In this document: piece by piece, positions 25,817-34,037 of the stretch | Layout of the letters: every line of letters starts with the position of its first letter | How positions within the stretch are numbered: the first letter of the stretch is position 1 | Assembly: GCF_017497975.1 (NCBI RefSeq) | Contig: NZ_JAGDEL010000016.1 | Location: 62,001 to 126,000, forward strand | DNA from: Metabacillus bambusae | GTDB lineage: Bacteria; Bacillota; Bacilli; Bacillales; Bacillaceae | DNA: 64,000 nt | Reading direction: 5' to 3' | Made by a program: the position numbers and the translations under genes | Notes under the pieces: model-generated | Told to the model about the DNA's origin: nothing | The model's input: the letters and a program-made list of their open reading frames with translations, nothing else | Databases searched by the model: none

Positions 25817-26030
25817 TTAAAAACCTCCCATTTCTTTGTTTGAATAAAACATAATTAGTGAGAACGCTATAGTCTGATTAACTTTCATTCTACTTTTTCT
25901 TACGAATGTCTCTTTTTCCACGTTCGGAATGTTTACCTTTCTCATGAGAGATACTTCCTCAGAATGGAATCAATCCAACACCCTACACCTTTAATCACCC
26001 CTCCAGTCACTTACTCATTAACAAATATAA
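25817..26030 (-). promoter_or_regulatory. Long mannanase leader, no known motif
   Basis: If transcription starts near 26048, the message has about 230 untranslated bases. An inverted AAACTAGC/GCTAGTTT hairpin (about 26031-26052) lies at its very start. I recognise no riboswitch, antiterminator site or small gene in it. Confidence 0.4.
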
Positions 26031-26054
26031 ACTAGCCATTATTTGCTAGTTTCA

Positions 26055-26083
26055 ATAATAATAGCGCTTTCATATTGAGTCAA
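26055..26083 (-). promoter_or_regulatory. Mannanase promoter with cre site in the spacer
   Basis: On the minus strand TTGACT (26078-26083), 17 bases and TATTAT (26055-26060) form a sigma-A promoter. TGAAAGCGCTATTA (26059-26072) is a cre-like site between the two boxes, so CcpA binding would block polymerase when preferred sugars are present. Confidence 0.75.
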
Positions 26084-26244
26084 CTGTTTTGTTAGGCATT
26101 CGATAAAGTTAGGAGATTAGTAGGTGTTTTCTTGTAAAATATAAATTAATCCTAAATAGAAGTTCTAAATTAAATGAAAAAAATCAAATAATTAAAGTAA
26201 ACGATTAGTTATTAAAAAATAAATAAGTGAGCTTTAGCAGAGCA

Positions 26245-26281
26245 TAAAAAAGAACACTATCAATTTTTTGATTGTGTCCTT
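26245..26281 (-). terminator. Terminator of the GNAT gene at 26320
   Basis: On the minus strand GGACACAATC and GATAGTGTTCT pair, followed by a T-run. Confidence 0.75.
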
Positions 26282-26319
26282 CAAACTTTATTATTTAAAA
26301 TGAAAAATATCTTTTACGC

Positions 26320-26820
26320 TTAGATCTTTTTATAATAAAAAACAGTAGTATGTAATTCCCCATTTGCCGATTTCGCATAGGATGGAATTTTTCCAGCTTC
26401 AATATAATTAAGTGACTGATATAGATTATTGGATGGATCTCCTTCTCTTGTATCCAAAACAATTAAACTTCTATTTTCTAGCTTTGCTCTGTCCTCTGCC
26501 TTTTGCATTAGTAAACGACCGATTCCATTTCGTCTATATTTAGGATCTGTCATAAGTTTGCCAATTTCAGCTCTATGTCTCCCATTTTCCTTTGTATTTA
26601 AATGTAATTGAACACTACCTGCCAATTGATTGTTTATTCTTGCTACAAATAAAATCACATCCGGCTTTAATACAGTGCGCCAATACTTTATTGCCTTGTT
26701 AAGTTTCATTGGAGGTAAAAAACCAATAGATGCACCATCATCCACTACTAGTTTCAATAATTCCGAAAGCTCTTCAATATCTTTGTCAATTACTTTAATT
26801 TCTTCTATATTCAATATCAT
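26320..26820 (-). CDS. GNAT-family N-acetyltransferase
   Basis: The 166-residue product is a single GNAT domain. The acetyl-CoA binding motif is YRRNGIGRLLMQKAEDRAKLENR (about residues 95-117), followed by LIVLDTREGDPSNNLYQSLNY. The ATG at 26820 follows AGGAG. It stands alone with its own terminator. The substrate is unknown; relatives acetylate small amines, amino acids or drugs. Confidence 0.85.
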   Translation of the reverse strand: MILNIEEIKVIDKDIEELSELLKLVVDDGASIGFLPPMKLNKAIKYWRTVLKPDVILFVARINNQLAGSVQLHLNTKENGRHRAEIGKLMTDPKYRRNGIGRLLMQKAEDRAKLENRSLIVLDTREGDPSNNLYQSLNYIEAGKIPSYAKSANGELHTTVFYYKKI

Positions 26821-26874
26821 ATTTTTTGCTCCTTCCGTTTAAACTTACTAACTATTCTAATGTTCATATTGTTT

Positions 26875-27317
26875 TTATACTAGACTTGCAGACTCCAAAC
26901 GATAAATCAAGTAAATGGTATATGGTGTAACAATGAAAATCGCAGTATAAAGCCCAGGTGTATAGGTTTTTACTATAGCATTTTGTAGGACATGAACGAT
27001 ATTATGTAGTAGTACAAATACTAGGAAAGAAAGAAAGAAATAAATAACAATGAGCTCCAACTACTTTCTAAAAACTGTACTTTGAGAAAGGTAATCATTG
27101 ACATTATTATAAAGATAAAAACATCTCTTTCAGCAAAACCATGTGAATTAAGATTCCAGAACTTCCAAATCGCATTTTTCAACCAATTCTTATTGTTTTG
27201 AATCATACTCTCTGTTCTTCTCGCCCAATTTTCTACTCCAATGATCTCATCAAAATCATGAAGCATAAAAACAATCACAAATAACCAAATGGCATTATAT
27301 AGTTCGAGCTGAAGCAA
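26875..27317 (-). pseudogene. HXXEE-type membrane protein, frame broken at a GAAA repeat
   Basis: Two overlapping minus-strand frames together encode one membrane protein of about 155 residues. The first (TTG 27317, after GGAGGGAG) contains HDFDEIIGVENW, the hallmark-like motif of the HXXEE family, and runs into a stop. The second continues with YFFLSFLVFVLLHNIVHVLQ and two more hydrophobic segments. The break falls at four tandem GAAA units (27025-27040 on the plus strand). One additional unit, or loss of two, would fuse the frames. It may be a decayed gene, a phase-variable gene or a sequencing error. Confidence 0.65.
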
Positions 27318-27426
27318 TGTTCTCCCTCCATTACCATTTTATAGTAAACACGCATTATGAATAAGTAAAGTTAGGGCTTTGTAAACTATAGTAAATTAAA
27401 AAATGGTTGGAAAGAATTTACAAGGT

Positions 27427-27460
27427 AAAAAAAATGAGCCCTTATGTGGTAGCTCATTTG
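27427..27460 (-). terminator. Terminator of the glutamine-rich gene
   Basis: On the minus strand AAATGAGCT and the CTCATTTTTTTT side pair around the loop, just after the stop region of the 81-residue gene. Confidence 0.7.
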
Positions 27461-27485
27461 TTGTCCGCTAAAAGGTCTTCTTATT

Positions 27486-27731
27486 TTATTGTTGTGGATT
27501 GTTTTGATAGATCATTGCCGTAGCTTGTGCTTGTTGGAGTTTTTGTTGTGCATTTTGAACGTCTAGTTGTTCTTGCTCAACTTTTTGTTGCGCTTGTTTT
27601 AATTGATGAATTTCCGTTTGCATCTGTTGCTGTGCTTGTAGTAACTGTTGATTTTCCGTTTGTAGCTGTTGATGAGCCTTTTGAACATCTTGTTGCGCTT
27701 GTTGGAATTTCTGCTGCTGATTTTGATCCAT
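27486..27731 (-). CDS. Glutamine-rich coiled-coil small protein
   Basis: The 81-residue product contains 34 glutamines and repeats such as QQLQTENQQLLQAQQQ and QAQQKVEQEQLDVQNAQQK. Hydrophobic residues recur every three to four positions, so a coiled coil is likely. GGAGG lies 9 bases before the ATG, and the gene has its own terminator. It has no signal peptide. I do not know its role. Low-complexity small proteins of this kind are sometimes spore-associated in Bacillus, which would be inference here. Confidence 0.75.
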   Translation of the reverse strand: MDQNQQQKFQQAQQDVQKAHQQLQTENQQLLQAQQQMQTEIHQLKQAQQKVEQEQLDVQNAQQKLQQAQATAMIYQNNPQQ

Positions 27732-27935
27732 AAGGATTAGCCTCCATAATTATATTCGGGTACAGAATTGCCCAATAATTATCGTGCTCTAAATCAATTT
27801 TTCTATGCTACGTTGTCAAGATTCGTTATTTTTGTACCAGGCATGATGTCTCTAGTATTTTCCTTTATGTATCTACTTCAACTACAAACGGGAGCGCACA
27901 AGGGTCGTGTTGAGCTCACTATTTTTTAGAATTTC

Positions 27936-27980
27936 AAGTTCCTTTTCTTTATACAAAATCATTTTAGAAAAAAGGAACTT
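27936..27980. repeat. Inverted repeat downstream of the exporter gene
   Basis: AAGTTCCTTTT (27936-27946) is inverted as AAAAGGAACTT (27970-27980). The loop is long and no T-run follows, so terminator function is uncertain. Confidence 0.4.
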
Positions 27981-28098
27981 AAAAATCTTTGCTCCAATAA
28001 AATTGACCATACCTCTTTTTGTCTCCATGTACATCAAGTGAAGCTCCTGTAACACCAATATATCTATTTATACCTAATTCATTAATTGTTGTGATGAT
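27979..28098 (-). pseudogene. Start-less coding remnant, about 38 codons
   Basis: Directly after the stop of the exporter gene a frame without ATG, GTG or TTG start reads INELGINRYIGVTGAS, then LDVHGDKKRYGQFYW, and stops at 27979. The composition is protein-like, yet it has no ribosome binding site. It looks like the 3' remnant of a deleted gene; I cannot name the parent family. The rest of 27732-27935 holds nothing I recognise. Confidence 0.4.
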
Positions 28099-28107
28099 TG
28101 AGCTTAA

Positions 28108-28977
28108 TTAATTAGGCTCAACATGGACATGTACGTCATAAACACCATGTTGAGTTTTTAGGACCTCTTCAACTTTTGTTGAAATATCATGTGCATCGCG
28201 AATCCCTAGGTTTGAGTTCACAAGTATGACAATGTCTACAACAGAATTATTCCCATAGTTCCTTGCCTTAATATCTTTTACACCCTTAACACCATATTGA
28301 GAAAGAACGGTATCTTTATATGACTGAATTTTATCTGTATCATAACCGTCCGTTAAATGATGTGAGGCATCACGAAAAATATCCAAAGCTGTTTTACAAA
28401 TAAGTAAACCTACGATTAAAGCTGTTAAAGGGTCTAGCCATGGAAGAGCGAATTGTGAACCAATGATCCCAATAACTGTTCCAATACTTACCAAAGCATC
28501 TGAAAGATTATCTTTTGCAGCAGCCATTAATCCTTGGCTATTGATCTTTCTACTTAAATTTTTGTTATACCGATAAACAAAAAACATAACGATTGCACAA
28601 AAAATTCCTGTCCATGCAGAAATTAAATCAGGAGCTTCATGCTCGCTAGCAAAAACAGATTGAATTGCTCCATATAATACTTGAATTCCTACGACAATCA
28701 TGATGAAAGATGCGACCATTGAAGCAACCGTTTCTGCCTTCCAATGACCATAAGGATGATCCTTATCAGCTGGTTTTTGCGATACCTTAAGTCCAATTAA
28801 AACTGCTAATGAGGCAATGATATCAGTGGCATTATTTAACCCATCGGCTTTTAGGGCTTCGGAATTTGCTGAGTATCCGACAATTAATTTCAACGAGGAT
28901 AAACAAATATAAGCAATGATACTAATGATTACCCCTCGTTCACCCAATTTTAAATCGTTATATTTTTGTTCTTCCAT
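28108..28977 (-). CDS. mneS: Cation diffusion facilitator, MneS (YeaB)-like manganese exporter
   Basis: The 289-residue protein has six hydrophobic segments and a cytosolic C-terminal domain. The metal-binding signatures are DGLNNATD (helix II) and KDNLSDA (helix V), with the DHPYGHWKAE loop. It resembles B. subtilis YeaB (MneS) along its length, an exporter of manganese, so that substrate is the best guess; related CDF proteins move zinc, iron or cobalt. The ATG at 28977 follows GGAGG. No yybP-ykoY manganese riboswitch is recognisable upstream. Confidence 0.8.
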   Translation of the reverse strand: MEEQKYNDLKLGERGVIISIIAYICLSSLKLIVGYSANSEALKADGLNNATDIIASLAVLIGLKVSQKPADKDHPYGHWKAETVASMVASFIMIVVGIQVLYGAIQSVFASEHEAPDLISAWTGIFCAIVMFFVYRYNKNLSRKINSQGLMAAAKDNLSDALVSIGTVIGIIGSQFALPWLDPLTALIVGLLICKTALDIFRDASHHLTDGYDTDKIQSYKDTVLSQYGVKGVKDIKARNYGNNSVVDIVILVNSNLGIRDAHDISTKVEEVLKTQHGVYDVHVHVEPN

Positions 28978-29136
28978 TTATATTTGAGCCTCCACTTTTC
29001 AATTACTTGAACATAATAACAAGTAACAATCATGTGGGTCTAGAGCAATCTTGTTTCACTATTCTATACTAGTAATGTTTATGCAAAAAAGTTTCATCAG
29101 GCAAACTATTTCTATCTCCCTTTTAGATTCTGTCGT

Positions 29137-29817
29137 CTAGCTTATATGGAAGTCTATTCCATATGAATATAGTTTTAATTTCTTTGCAACTGCCTGTGAA
29201 GAAAAATTATCCCAGGATGTGCTATACAAAGGTATAATTCCCTCCTCTTGCAATGCCTTTGCCCATGCTATTGCAGTTTGAACACCATATCCTCTACCTC
29301 GATATTCTTCAATTGTTTCCACGCTTGCCTCTGCAGCTGATAAACTTCTCCTCGCACTACAACATATTGAAACAACAAACCCATCTTCTATTATGCCAAA
29401 GCATGGTTGTCTCCACTCTAGTTGCTCAAAAATAGTTGGGAATTCTTTTAAAAGTAAGTGCTTGTTCTCGTAGGTTATTTTTAAAGCAACAGAAGGTCTA
29501 TTAATGTTGTCTGAAAAAACATATGCAGGTCCAATCCATAAGTTTTTTATAGATTGAGTACTGCTCTTGAGCATATTGATTAGCTTAGATAAGTTAACAT
29601 TTAAAGAATCTTCAGCAATAACCTTTTTTATCTCGCTTATTTTTGTATCAGATAGAGCAGAATGAAATTTTGTAACATTTCCATCTTTTGTTCGTCCAAG
29701 AAAAAATAAGGGAGCATTCATTTTTAGAGGTTCATTTATTTGTTGCATACGTCCAGATTTATCATATTGAAATAATACTTCGGCCTGAATTTCCATTAGT
29801 TCAAGATCTAAAAACAC
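29137..29817 (-). CDS. GNAT-type acetyltransferase with long N-terminal extension
   Basis: The 226-residue product has a GNAT fold in its C-terminal third. IEEYRGRGYGVQTAIAWAKAL (about residues 170-190) binds acetyl-CoA, and PLYSTSWDNFSSQAVAKKL follows. The N-terminal 140 residues match the family known as GNAT acetyltransferase with an N-terminal partner domain. GTG 29817 follows a GGGGGAG site; an ATG eight codons in is an alternative. It lies 64 bases after the APH-like gene, so both may be on one transcript. Substrate unknown. Confidence 0.75.
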   Translation of the reverse strand: MFLDLELMEIQAEVLFQYDKSGRMQQINEPLKMNAPLFFLGRTKDGNVTKFHSALSDTKISEIKKVIAEDSLNVNLSKLINMLKSSTQSIKNLWIGPAYVFSDNINRPSVALKITYENKHLLLKEFPTIFEQLEWRQPCFGIIEDGFVVSICCSARRSLSAAEASVETIEEYRGRGYGVQTAIAWAKALQEEGIIPLYSTSWDNFSSQAVAKKLKLYSYGIDFHIS

Positions 29818-29881
29818 TTTACCTTACTCCCCCTAGTGCTAGATGCTGATTTAGATTGAATTAAACCAAATGTACTCCTCA

Positions 29882-30652
29882 TTAAAAAAACTCATCTAAT
29901 AGTTGATAATATTCGATTTTAGTCTCATCAGCTTTAGAACCATACTCATTTAGAAAAAAAGGAACCATTTCTTCGCCAAAATTATAGATAATACTTCTTA
30001 TTGCCAAAGCCAAGTCCTGATGTCTATCAGCAATCCCAGCACGCCCCATATCAATAAATCCACTGACTTTATCATTGTAAATAATGATATTTGGAAGGCA
30101 ATAGTCGCCATGAGTAAAGACCAAATCCTCATTTTTAGGTTTCTTTAAGATAAGGTGCTGAAAAAGTTGTTTGGCTGATTTACCACTTCTTATATCATCA
30201 AAATCTTCTTCATCCACAAGCCCATTCTCAACTCTACGTCTTGCTTCTTCTATTTTTTTCTCTAATTTCTCATTAAAAGGACAGTCATTGATACTTATCC
30301 CATGCATCATTTTCACACCTAAAGCCAACAATTTCATTAACTGTGGTAAGTTGTTTTCATAAGATTGGTTCGAAGCATCTTTTCCTTTTATTTCTGATAG
30401 TAATAGGTATTCATTTTCTTCATCTTTTTCATAATGAAGAACCTTTGGTACTGGCAGCTTCCCCTGTAACCACTCTAAGCGCTTCTTTTCATCTTGTAGA
30501 TTTTCAATTGTCTGGATCGATTGGATTTTTAAATACTGATTGTGGTTAATGGTTTTCAAAAGAAAGGTTTTCGATTCAGAGAGCCCTATTGTTATTTGCT
30601 CCCATGTGTAGCCATTAACTAATTTCGTTAATGTCATTGGAAGATGCATCAT
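29882..30652 (-). CDS. APH(3')-family aminoglycoside phosphotransferase
   Basis: The 256-residue product shows the APH(3') signatures. The catalytic loop is HGDYCLPN (Asp183), the metal-binding segment is GFIDMGRAGIADRHQDLALA (Asp201), and the C-terminus YQLLDEFF matches the usual YxLLDExF ending. Length is normal for the family. Such enzymes phosphorylate the 3'-hydroxyl of kanamycin-type drugs, giving resistance; a non-drug substrate is possible in a chromosomal copy. It is followed by a GNAT gene and has no transposon or insertion sequence nearby, so it is more likely resident than recently acquired. The start at 30652 is ATG, with a weak AGAAAGTGG site. Confidence 0.8.
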   Translation of the reverse strand: MMHLPMTLTKLVNGYTWEQITIGLSESKTFLLKTINHNQYLKIQSIQTIENLQDEKKRLEWLQGKLPVPKVLHYEKDEENEYLLLSEIKGKDASNQSYENNLPQLMKLLALGVKMMHGISINDCPFNEKLEKKIEEARRRVENGLVDEEDFDDIRSGKSAKQLFQHLILKKPKNEDLVFTHGDYCLPNIIIYNDKVSGFIDMGRAGIADRHQDLALAIRSIIYNFGEEMVPFFLNEYGSKADETKIEYYQLLDEFF

Positions 30653-30847
30653 CTTTGTTCACCACTTTCTCTGTTTAAGTTCCAACGATAAAAGACAGTT
30701 CTATTTTGTTAGATCGCTAGATGTTAGTATACCCTGCTCTGTACCGGTGCTATTTTTTTGGTTTTTTCACGTGATCCAATTCGTAACTTTTAACAAATTT
30801 GAAATTTATGTTATAAACTCTTCTACTACAATACTCAATATTCCTCC

Positions 30848-30885
30848 AAAAAAAAAAAACAGCATTACTTATTAAAGTAATACTG
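30848..30885 (-). terminator. Terminator of the thiamine operon
   Basis: On the minus strand CAGTATTACTTTAATAAGTA and its partner ending ATGCTG form a stem followed by a run of T, after the thiE stop. Confidence 0.85.
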
Positions 30886-30908
30886 CCTTGAATTCGTATT
30901 AATGGTAT

Positions 30909-31568
30909 TTAACCTATTAAGTCAATTATTCTTTTCAGTTCTCTAGCACTTTTTGCTGGGTCAGCTGCAAGACTAATTGCTGTAATGACTGATACACCAT
31001 TACCCCCACTTTTCATGACTGGTGCTGCATTTTCTGAGGTTATCCCGCCTATCCCTACGATAGGAACATTGATACCCTTGTTCCGAACCTCAAGTATTAG
31101 CTTCGTACCTTGAGCAGTTTTCGCATCCTCTTTTGTTGTCGTTGAATAGATAGGACCAATTCCTACATAGTCTGCTCCTTCGGCAATTGCCTTTTCAACT
31201 TCTAAAAGATTATGAGTAGAAACTCCAAGAATTTTGTCCCCAATCTTTCGTCTGACTGCTTCTGCTGATTCATCATCTTGACCGATATGAACACCATCTG
31301 CATTAATTGCTAAGGCTAACTCCACATCATCGTTAATTATGAATGGAATCATATGTTTTTTGCAAATGTTTTGTAATTCATGGGCAAAGTGATACTTTTC
31401 TTCTCCAGAAAAAGCAGCGTTGCCTTTTTCTCTAAACTGGAATAACGAGATTCCACCTTTGATTGCTTGTTCTAGCACGTGTAAAGGGTCCGTTTGGCAA
31501 TTATTACTGCCCATTATAAAATATAATCGAAGCAAATCACGCATATCTTTTTTTGCAATTCTAGCCAA
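30909..31568 (-). CDS. thiE: Thiamine-phosphate synthase
   Basis: ThiE joins HMP pyrophosphate and hydroxyethylthiazole phosphate to thiamine phosphate. The 219-residue TIM-barrel protein shows YFIMGSNN near the start, LFQFREKG, FIINDDVELAL, DGVHIGQDD, GVSTHN, YVGIGPIYSTTTKEDA and GIGGI, all in family order. The start is TTG at 31568, chosen because GGAGAG precedes it and because the residues before YFIMGS align with B. subtilis ThiE. It is the last gene of the TPP-riboswitch operon, 14 bases after thiD, with a terminator behind it. Confidence 0.95.
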   Translation of the reverse strand: MARIAKKDMRDLLRLYFIMGSNNCQTDPLHVLEQAIKGGISLFQFREKGNAAFSGEEKYHFAHELQNICKKHMIPFIINDDVELALAINADGVHIGQDDESAEAVRRKIGDKILGVSTHNLLEVEKAIAEGADYVGIGPIYSTTTKEDAKTAQGTKLILEVRNKGINVPIVGIGGITSENAAPVMKSGGNGVSVITAISLAADPAKSARELKRIIDLIG

Positions 31569-31582
31569 TCACATTCTCTCCT

Positions 31583-32398
31583 TTACTGACGAATCGTGGA
31601 GTGTTGTCGCTTTTGATACGCCCAGTGATTTGTTGGACCATGACCATTTCCAAGTGCTAAATCATCTTCAATTGCAGCCTGGATAAAGCTTTTAGCTATT
31701 TCAACCGCACCTTGAACTGAATTTCCTTTTGCTATTTCTGCGGTAACAGCTGCTGCAAACGTACATCCTGTTCCATGTGTATTTTTCGTAGTTATTCGTT
31801 TACCTGTAAAATAGGAAAACTCTTCACCGTTATATAAAAGGTCTATTAATTCTTCCTCTTCACCATGTCCGCCTTTAATGATGACATATTTAGTACCTAG
31901 CTGATGAAGCCTTTTTGCAGCTTCCATTCGATCATCCAATGTATGAATACTCATATCTGCTAACACTTCAGCTTCGGGAATGTTAGGTGTAATCACCATA
32001 GCAAGCGGTAACAGATGTTTTTTCAACGCGGTTACTGCTTCATTTTGAAGTAATGATGCTCCACCCTTTGCAATCATAACGGGATCAACAATAACATTTT
32101 CCCATTGGAATTTTTTTATACAATTTGAGACTGCCTCAATAATTTCACTACTAAACAGCATTCCTGTTTTTACTGCATTGGTTCCAAGGTCTGTTCCGAT
32201 TGCTTCTATTTGATTTATGACCGCTTCGACAGATAGAGGATATACACCATGAACACCAAGCGTATTTTGTGCAGTAACAGCAGTAATTACCGACATTCCA
32301 AACACATTTAATTCTTGAAAGGTTTTCAAGTCCGCTTGGATTCCAGCACCTCCGCCACTATCTGACCCCGCAATTGTTAGTGCCTTATTAATCGCCAT
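31583..32398 (-). CDS. thiD: HMP / HMP-phosphate kinase
   Basis: ThiD phosphorylates hydroxymethylpyrimidine twice to the pyrophosphate used by ThiE. The 271-residue ribokinase-fold protein opens with ALTIAGSDSGGGAGIQADLKTF. It has VIVDPVMIAKGG, TPNIPEAEVL and the catalytic GTGCTFAAAV loop with the anion hole. ATG 32398 is preferred because AGGAGAG lies 6-10 bases upstream; an ATG two codons earlier is possible. The gene lies between thiM and thiE in the same operon. Pyridoxine kinase relatives are excluded by the thiamine context. Confidence 0.94.
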   Translation of the reverse strand: MAINKALTIAGSDSGGGAGIQADLKTFQELNVFGMSVITAVTAQNTLGVHGVYPLSVEAVINQIEAIGTDLGTNAVKTGMLFSSEIIEAVSNCIKKFQWENVIVDPVMIAKGGASLLQNEAVTALKKHLLPLAMVITPNIPEAEVLADMSIHTLDDRMEAAKRLHQLGTKYVIIKGGHGEEEELIDLLYNGEEFSYFTGKRITTKNTHGTGCTFAAAVTAEIAKGNSVQGAVEIAKSFIQAAIEDDLALGNGHGPTNHWAYQKRQHSTIRQ

Positions 32399-32422
32399 TT
32401 TCATTCTCTCCTTACATTTCTA

Positions 32423-33229
32423 TTACAGTTGAGTGATCTTGCCAAGCTCCCTTATATCCTCAGAAGAAACCTTGGATAATTGATTTAAAAATTCAATTTG
32501 AAAGCTCCCCGGACCTGCTTCTTCAATTTGATTTGCAGCAATCTCAGCAGCAACACCATACGTGGTTAGAGCTGCAACAGTTGCATGAAGTAAGTCTTTT
32601 TCTACAGCTGCAAAGGCACCGATTACGGAACTTAGTAAACACCCAGTTCCAGTTACTTTAGTTAAAATGGAGTGGCCGTTGTGGACGATATATGTGTTTT
32701 GCCCATCTGTAACCACATCATCCTTCCCGGTAATAATAACTGTAATATTTAGCTTCCTTGCTGCTGTTTGTGCTAATTCAATCGTATTCCCCGTTCCTTC
32801 TCCAGCATCCACGCCTTTAATAGTCCATTCTTCACCAATGACATTAGCGATTTCTGCGGCATTTCCTCTAAGGATTGAAATTGATAGTTCCTCTACAATA
32901 CGGCGTGCTGTTTTTGTTCGAAAAGGTGTCGCACCAGCACCAACAGGATCAAAAATAATCGGTACACCATGCTCATTTGCCGATTTTCCTGCGATCAGCA
33001 TTGCCTCAATTTCTGCCTGTGTTAATGTACCAATATTCAGAACGAGTGCCCCTGCAATCTTTGCCATATCTGCAACTTCTTCCCTTGCATATGCCATTAC
33101 TGGTGATGCTCCTAATGCTAAAAGACCGTTTGCAGTAAAGTTTGTTACTACTACATTCGTTATATTATGGACAAGCGGATTTTGCTGTCTCACTTTTTCC
33201 AATGTACTCTCGATTTGCTCATTACTCAT
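32423..33229 (-). CDS. thiM: Hydroxyethylthiazole kinase
   Basis: ThiM phosphorylates 4-methyl-5-hydroxyethylthiazole in thiamine salvage. The 268-residue product has the family motifs [19 protein letters not shown]-like start (about residues 18-36), [26 protein letters not shown] and [11 protein letters not shown], the last with the catalytic cysteine in the GTGC loop. It lies 26 bases after the short-chain dehydrogenase gene. In the proposed pathway it would take the alcohol made by the upstream reductases. Annotation is firm. Confidence 0.95.
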   Translation of the reverse strand: MSNEQIESTLEKVRQQNPLVHNITNVVVTNFTANGLLALGASPVMAYAREEVADMAKIAGALVLNIGTLTQAEIEAMLIAGKSANEHGVPIIFDPVGAGATPFRTKTARRIVEELSISILRGNAAEIANVIGEEWTIKGVDAGEGTGNTIELAQTAARKLNITVIITGKDDVVTDGQNTYIVHNGHSILTKVTGTGCLLSSVIGAFAAVEKDLLHATVAALTTYGVAAEIAANQIEEAGPGSFQIEFLNQLSKVSSEDIRELGKITQL

Positions 33230-33255
33230 TTCTTTTCATCCCTTCCATTATTTTT

Positions 33256-34023
33256 TCACTTCATGACAAGTCCGCCATCAACATAAAGCGTCTGGCCTGT
33301 CATAAACTTGCTCCATTCTGATGCTAAAAATAAGACAGGTCCTTCTATATCACTTGGAGATGCTAGTCGTCTTAACGGAGTTTGAGAGATAATCATTTCT
33401 TTTACTTCTTCCTTCGTATAGCGGCTTGCATCAGTCGGGTAAACGAGACCTGGAGCAACACAATTTACGCGAATGCCGAAGGAACCTAGTTCTGCTGCTA
33501 AATTTTTACTATAACCTACAAGAGCTGATTTCGCTGTTGTATACTCTGGATATGGAATAATTGGTCTTTCTACTAAATTACTTACCATATTGATTATGCT
33601 ACCTTGGCTTTGTATTTTCATTCCAGGTATAACGGCCTGACAAACGTTATGGGTAGAGCGAACTGCTCCATCGATCTGTCCTTGATAATCCTCCCAAGTT
33701 AATTGCCACGCCAACTTCCGTTGATCTGGATCAAACACAAATGGTTTAAACGCATTGTTTACGACCACATCAATTTTCCCAGTTTCTAGGATGATTTCAT
33801 CTACCATCTCAATAACAGCTTGCTCTGACGTGACATCGGCTTGGATTGCCCAGGAATCTCCGCCAAGATCAATACATGAAGAAACAACATCCTCAGCAGC
33901 TGTTTTGTTTTGCAAATAGTTTACAACAACGGTACCTCCTTCTCTGGCAAATCCACGGGCAAGGGAAGCACCAATCCCACGGCTTGACCCAGTAACAAGG
34001 ATTACTTTGCTTTCAAACTTCAT
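33256..34023 (-). CDS. Short-chain dehydrogenase/reductase (FabG-like) in thiamine operon
   Basis: The 255-residue Rossmann protein has the cofactor motif TGSSRGIGASLARG (residues about 11-24), the NNAF motif, catalytic Ser-Tyr-Lys with YTTAK, and the ending MTGQTLYVDGG. This is a classical NAD(P)-dependent SDR. By sequence it resembles 3-oxoacyl-ACP reductases, but its place between a thiamine-fragment importer and thiM argues for an alcohol/aldehyde reaction on a thiazole or pyrimidine. It would be the last step in a carboxylate-to-alcohol route begun by the luxE and luxC homologues. Substrate is inferred from context only. Confidence 0.85.
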   Translation of the reverse strand: MKFESKVILVTGSSRGIGASLARGFAREGGTVVVNYLQNKTAAEDVVSSCIDLGGDSWAIQADVTSEQAVIEMVDEIILETGKIDVVVNNAFKPFVFDPDQRKLAWQLTWEDYQGQIDGAVRSTHNVCQAVIPGMKIQSQGSIINMVSNLVERPIIPYPEYTTAKSALVGYSKNLAAELGSFGIRVNCVAPGLVYPTDASRYTKEEVKEMIISQTPLRRLASPSDIEGPVLFLASEWSKFMTGQTLYVDGGLVMK

Positions 34024-34037
34024 TTGATCTCACCCCT

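Noticed and set aside
27025-27040. Programmed ribosomal frameshift in the HXXEE-type gene
   Set aside because: There is no heptameric slippery sequence or downstream structure; the GAAA tract better suits an insertion or deletion.
29137-30652. Recently acquired resistance cassette
   Set aside because: No insertion sequence, integrase or terminal repeats flank the genes, and base use looks like the neighbours.
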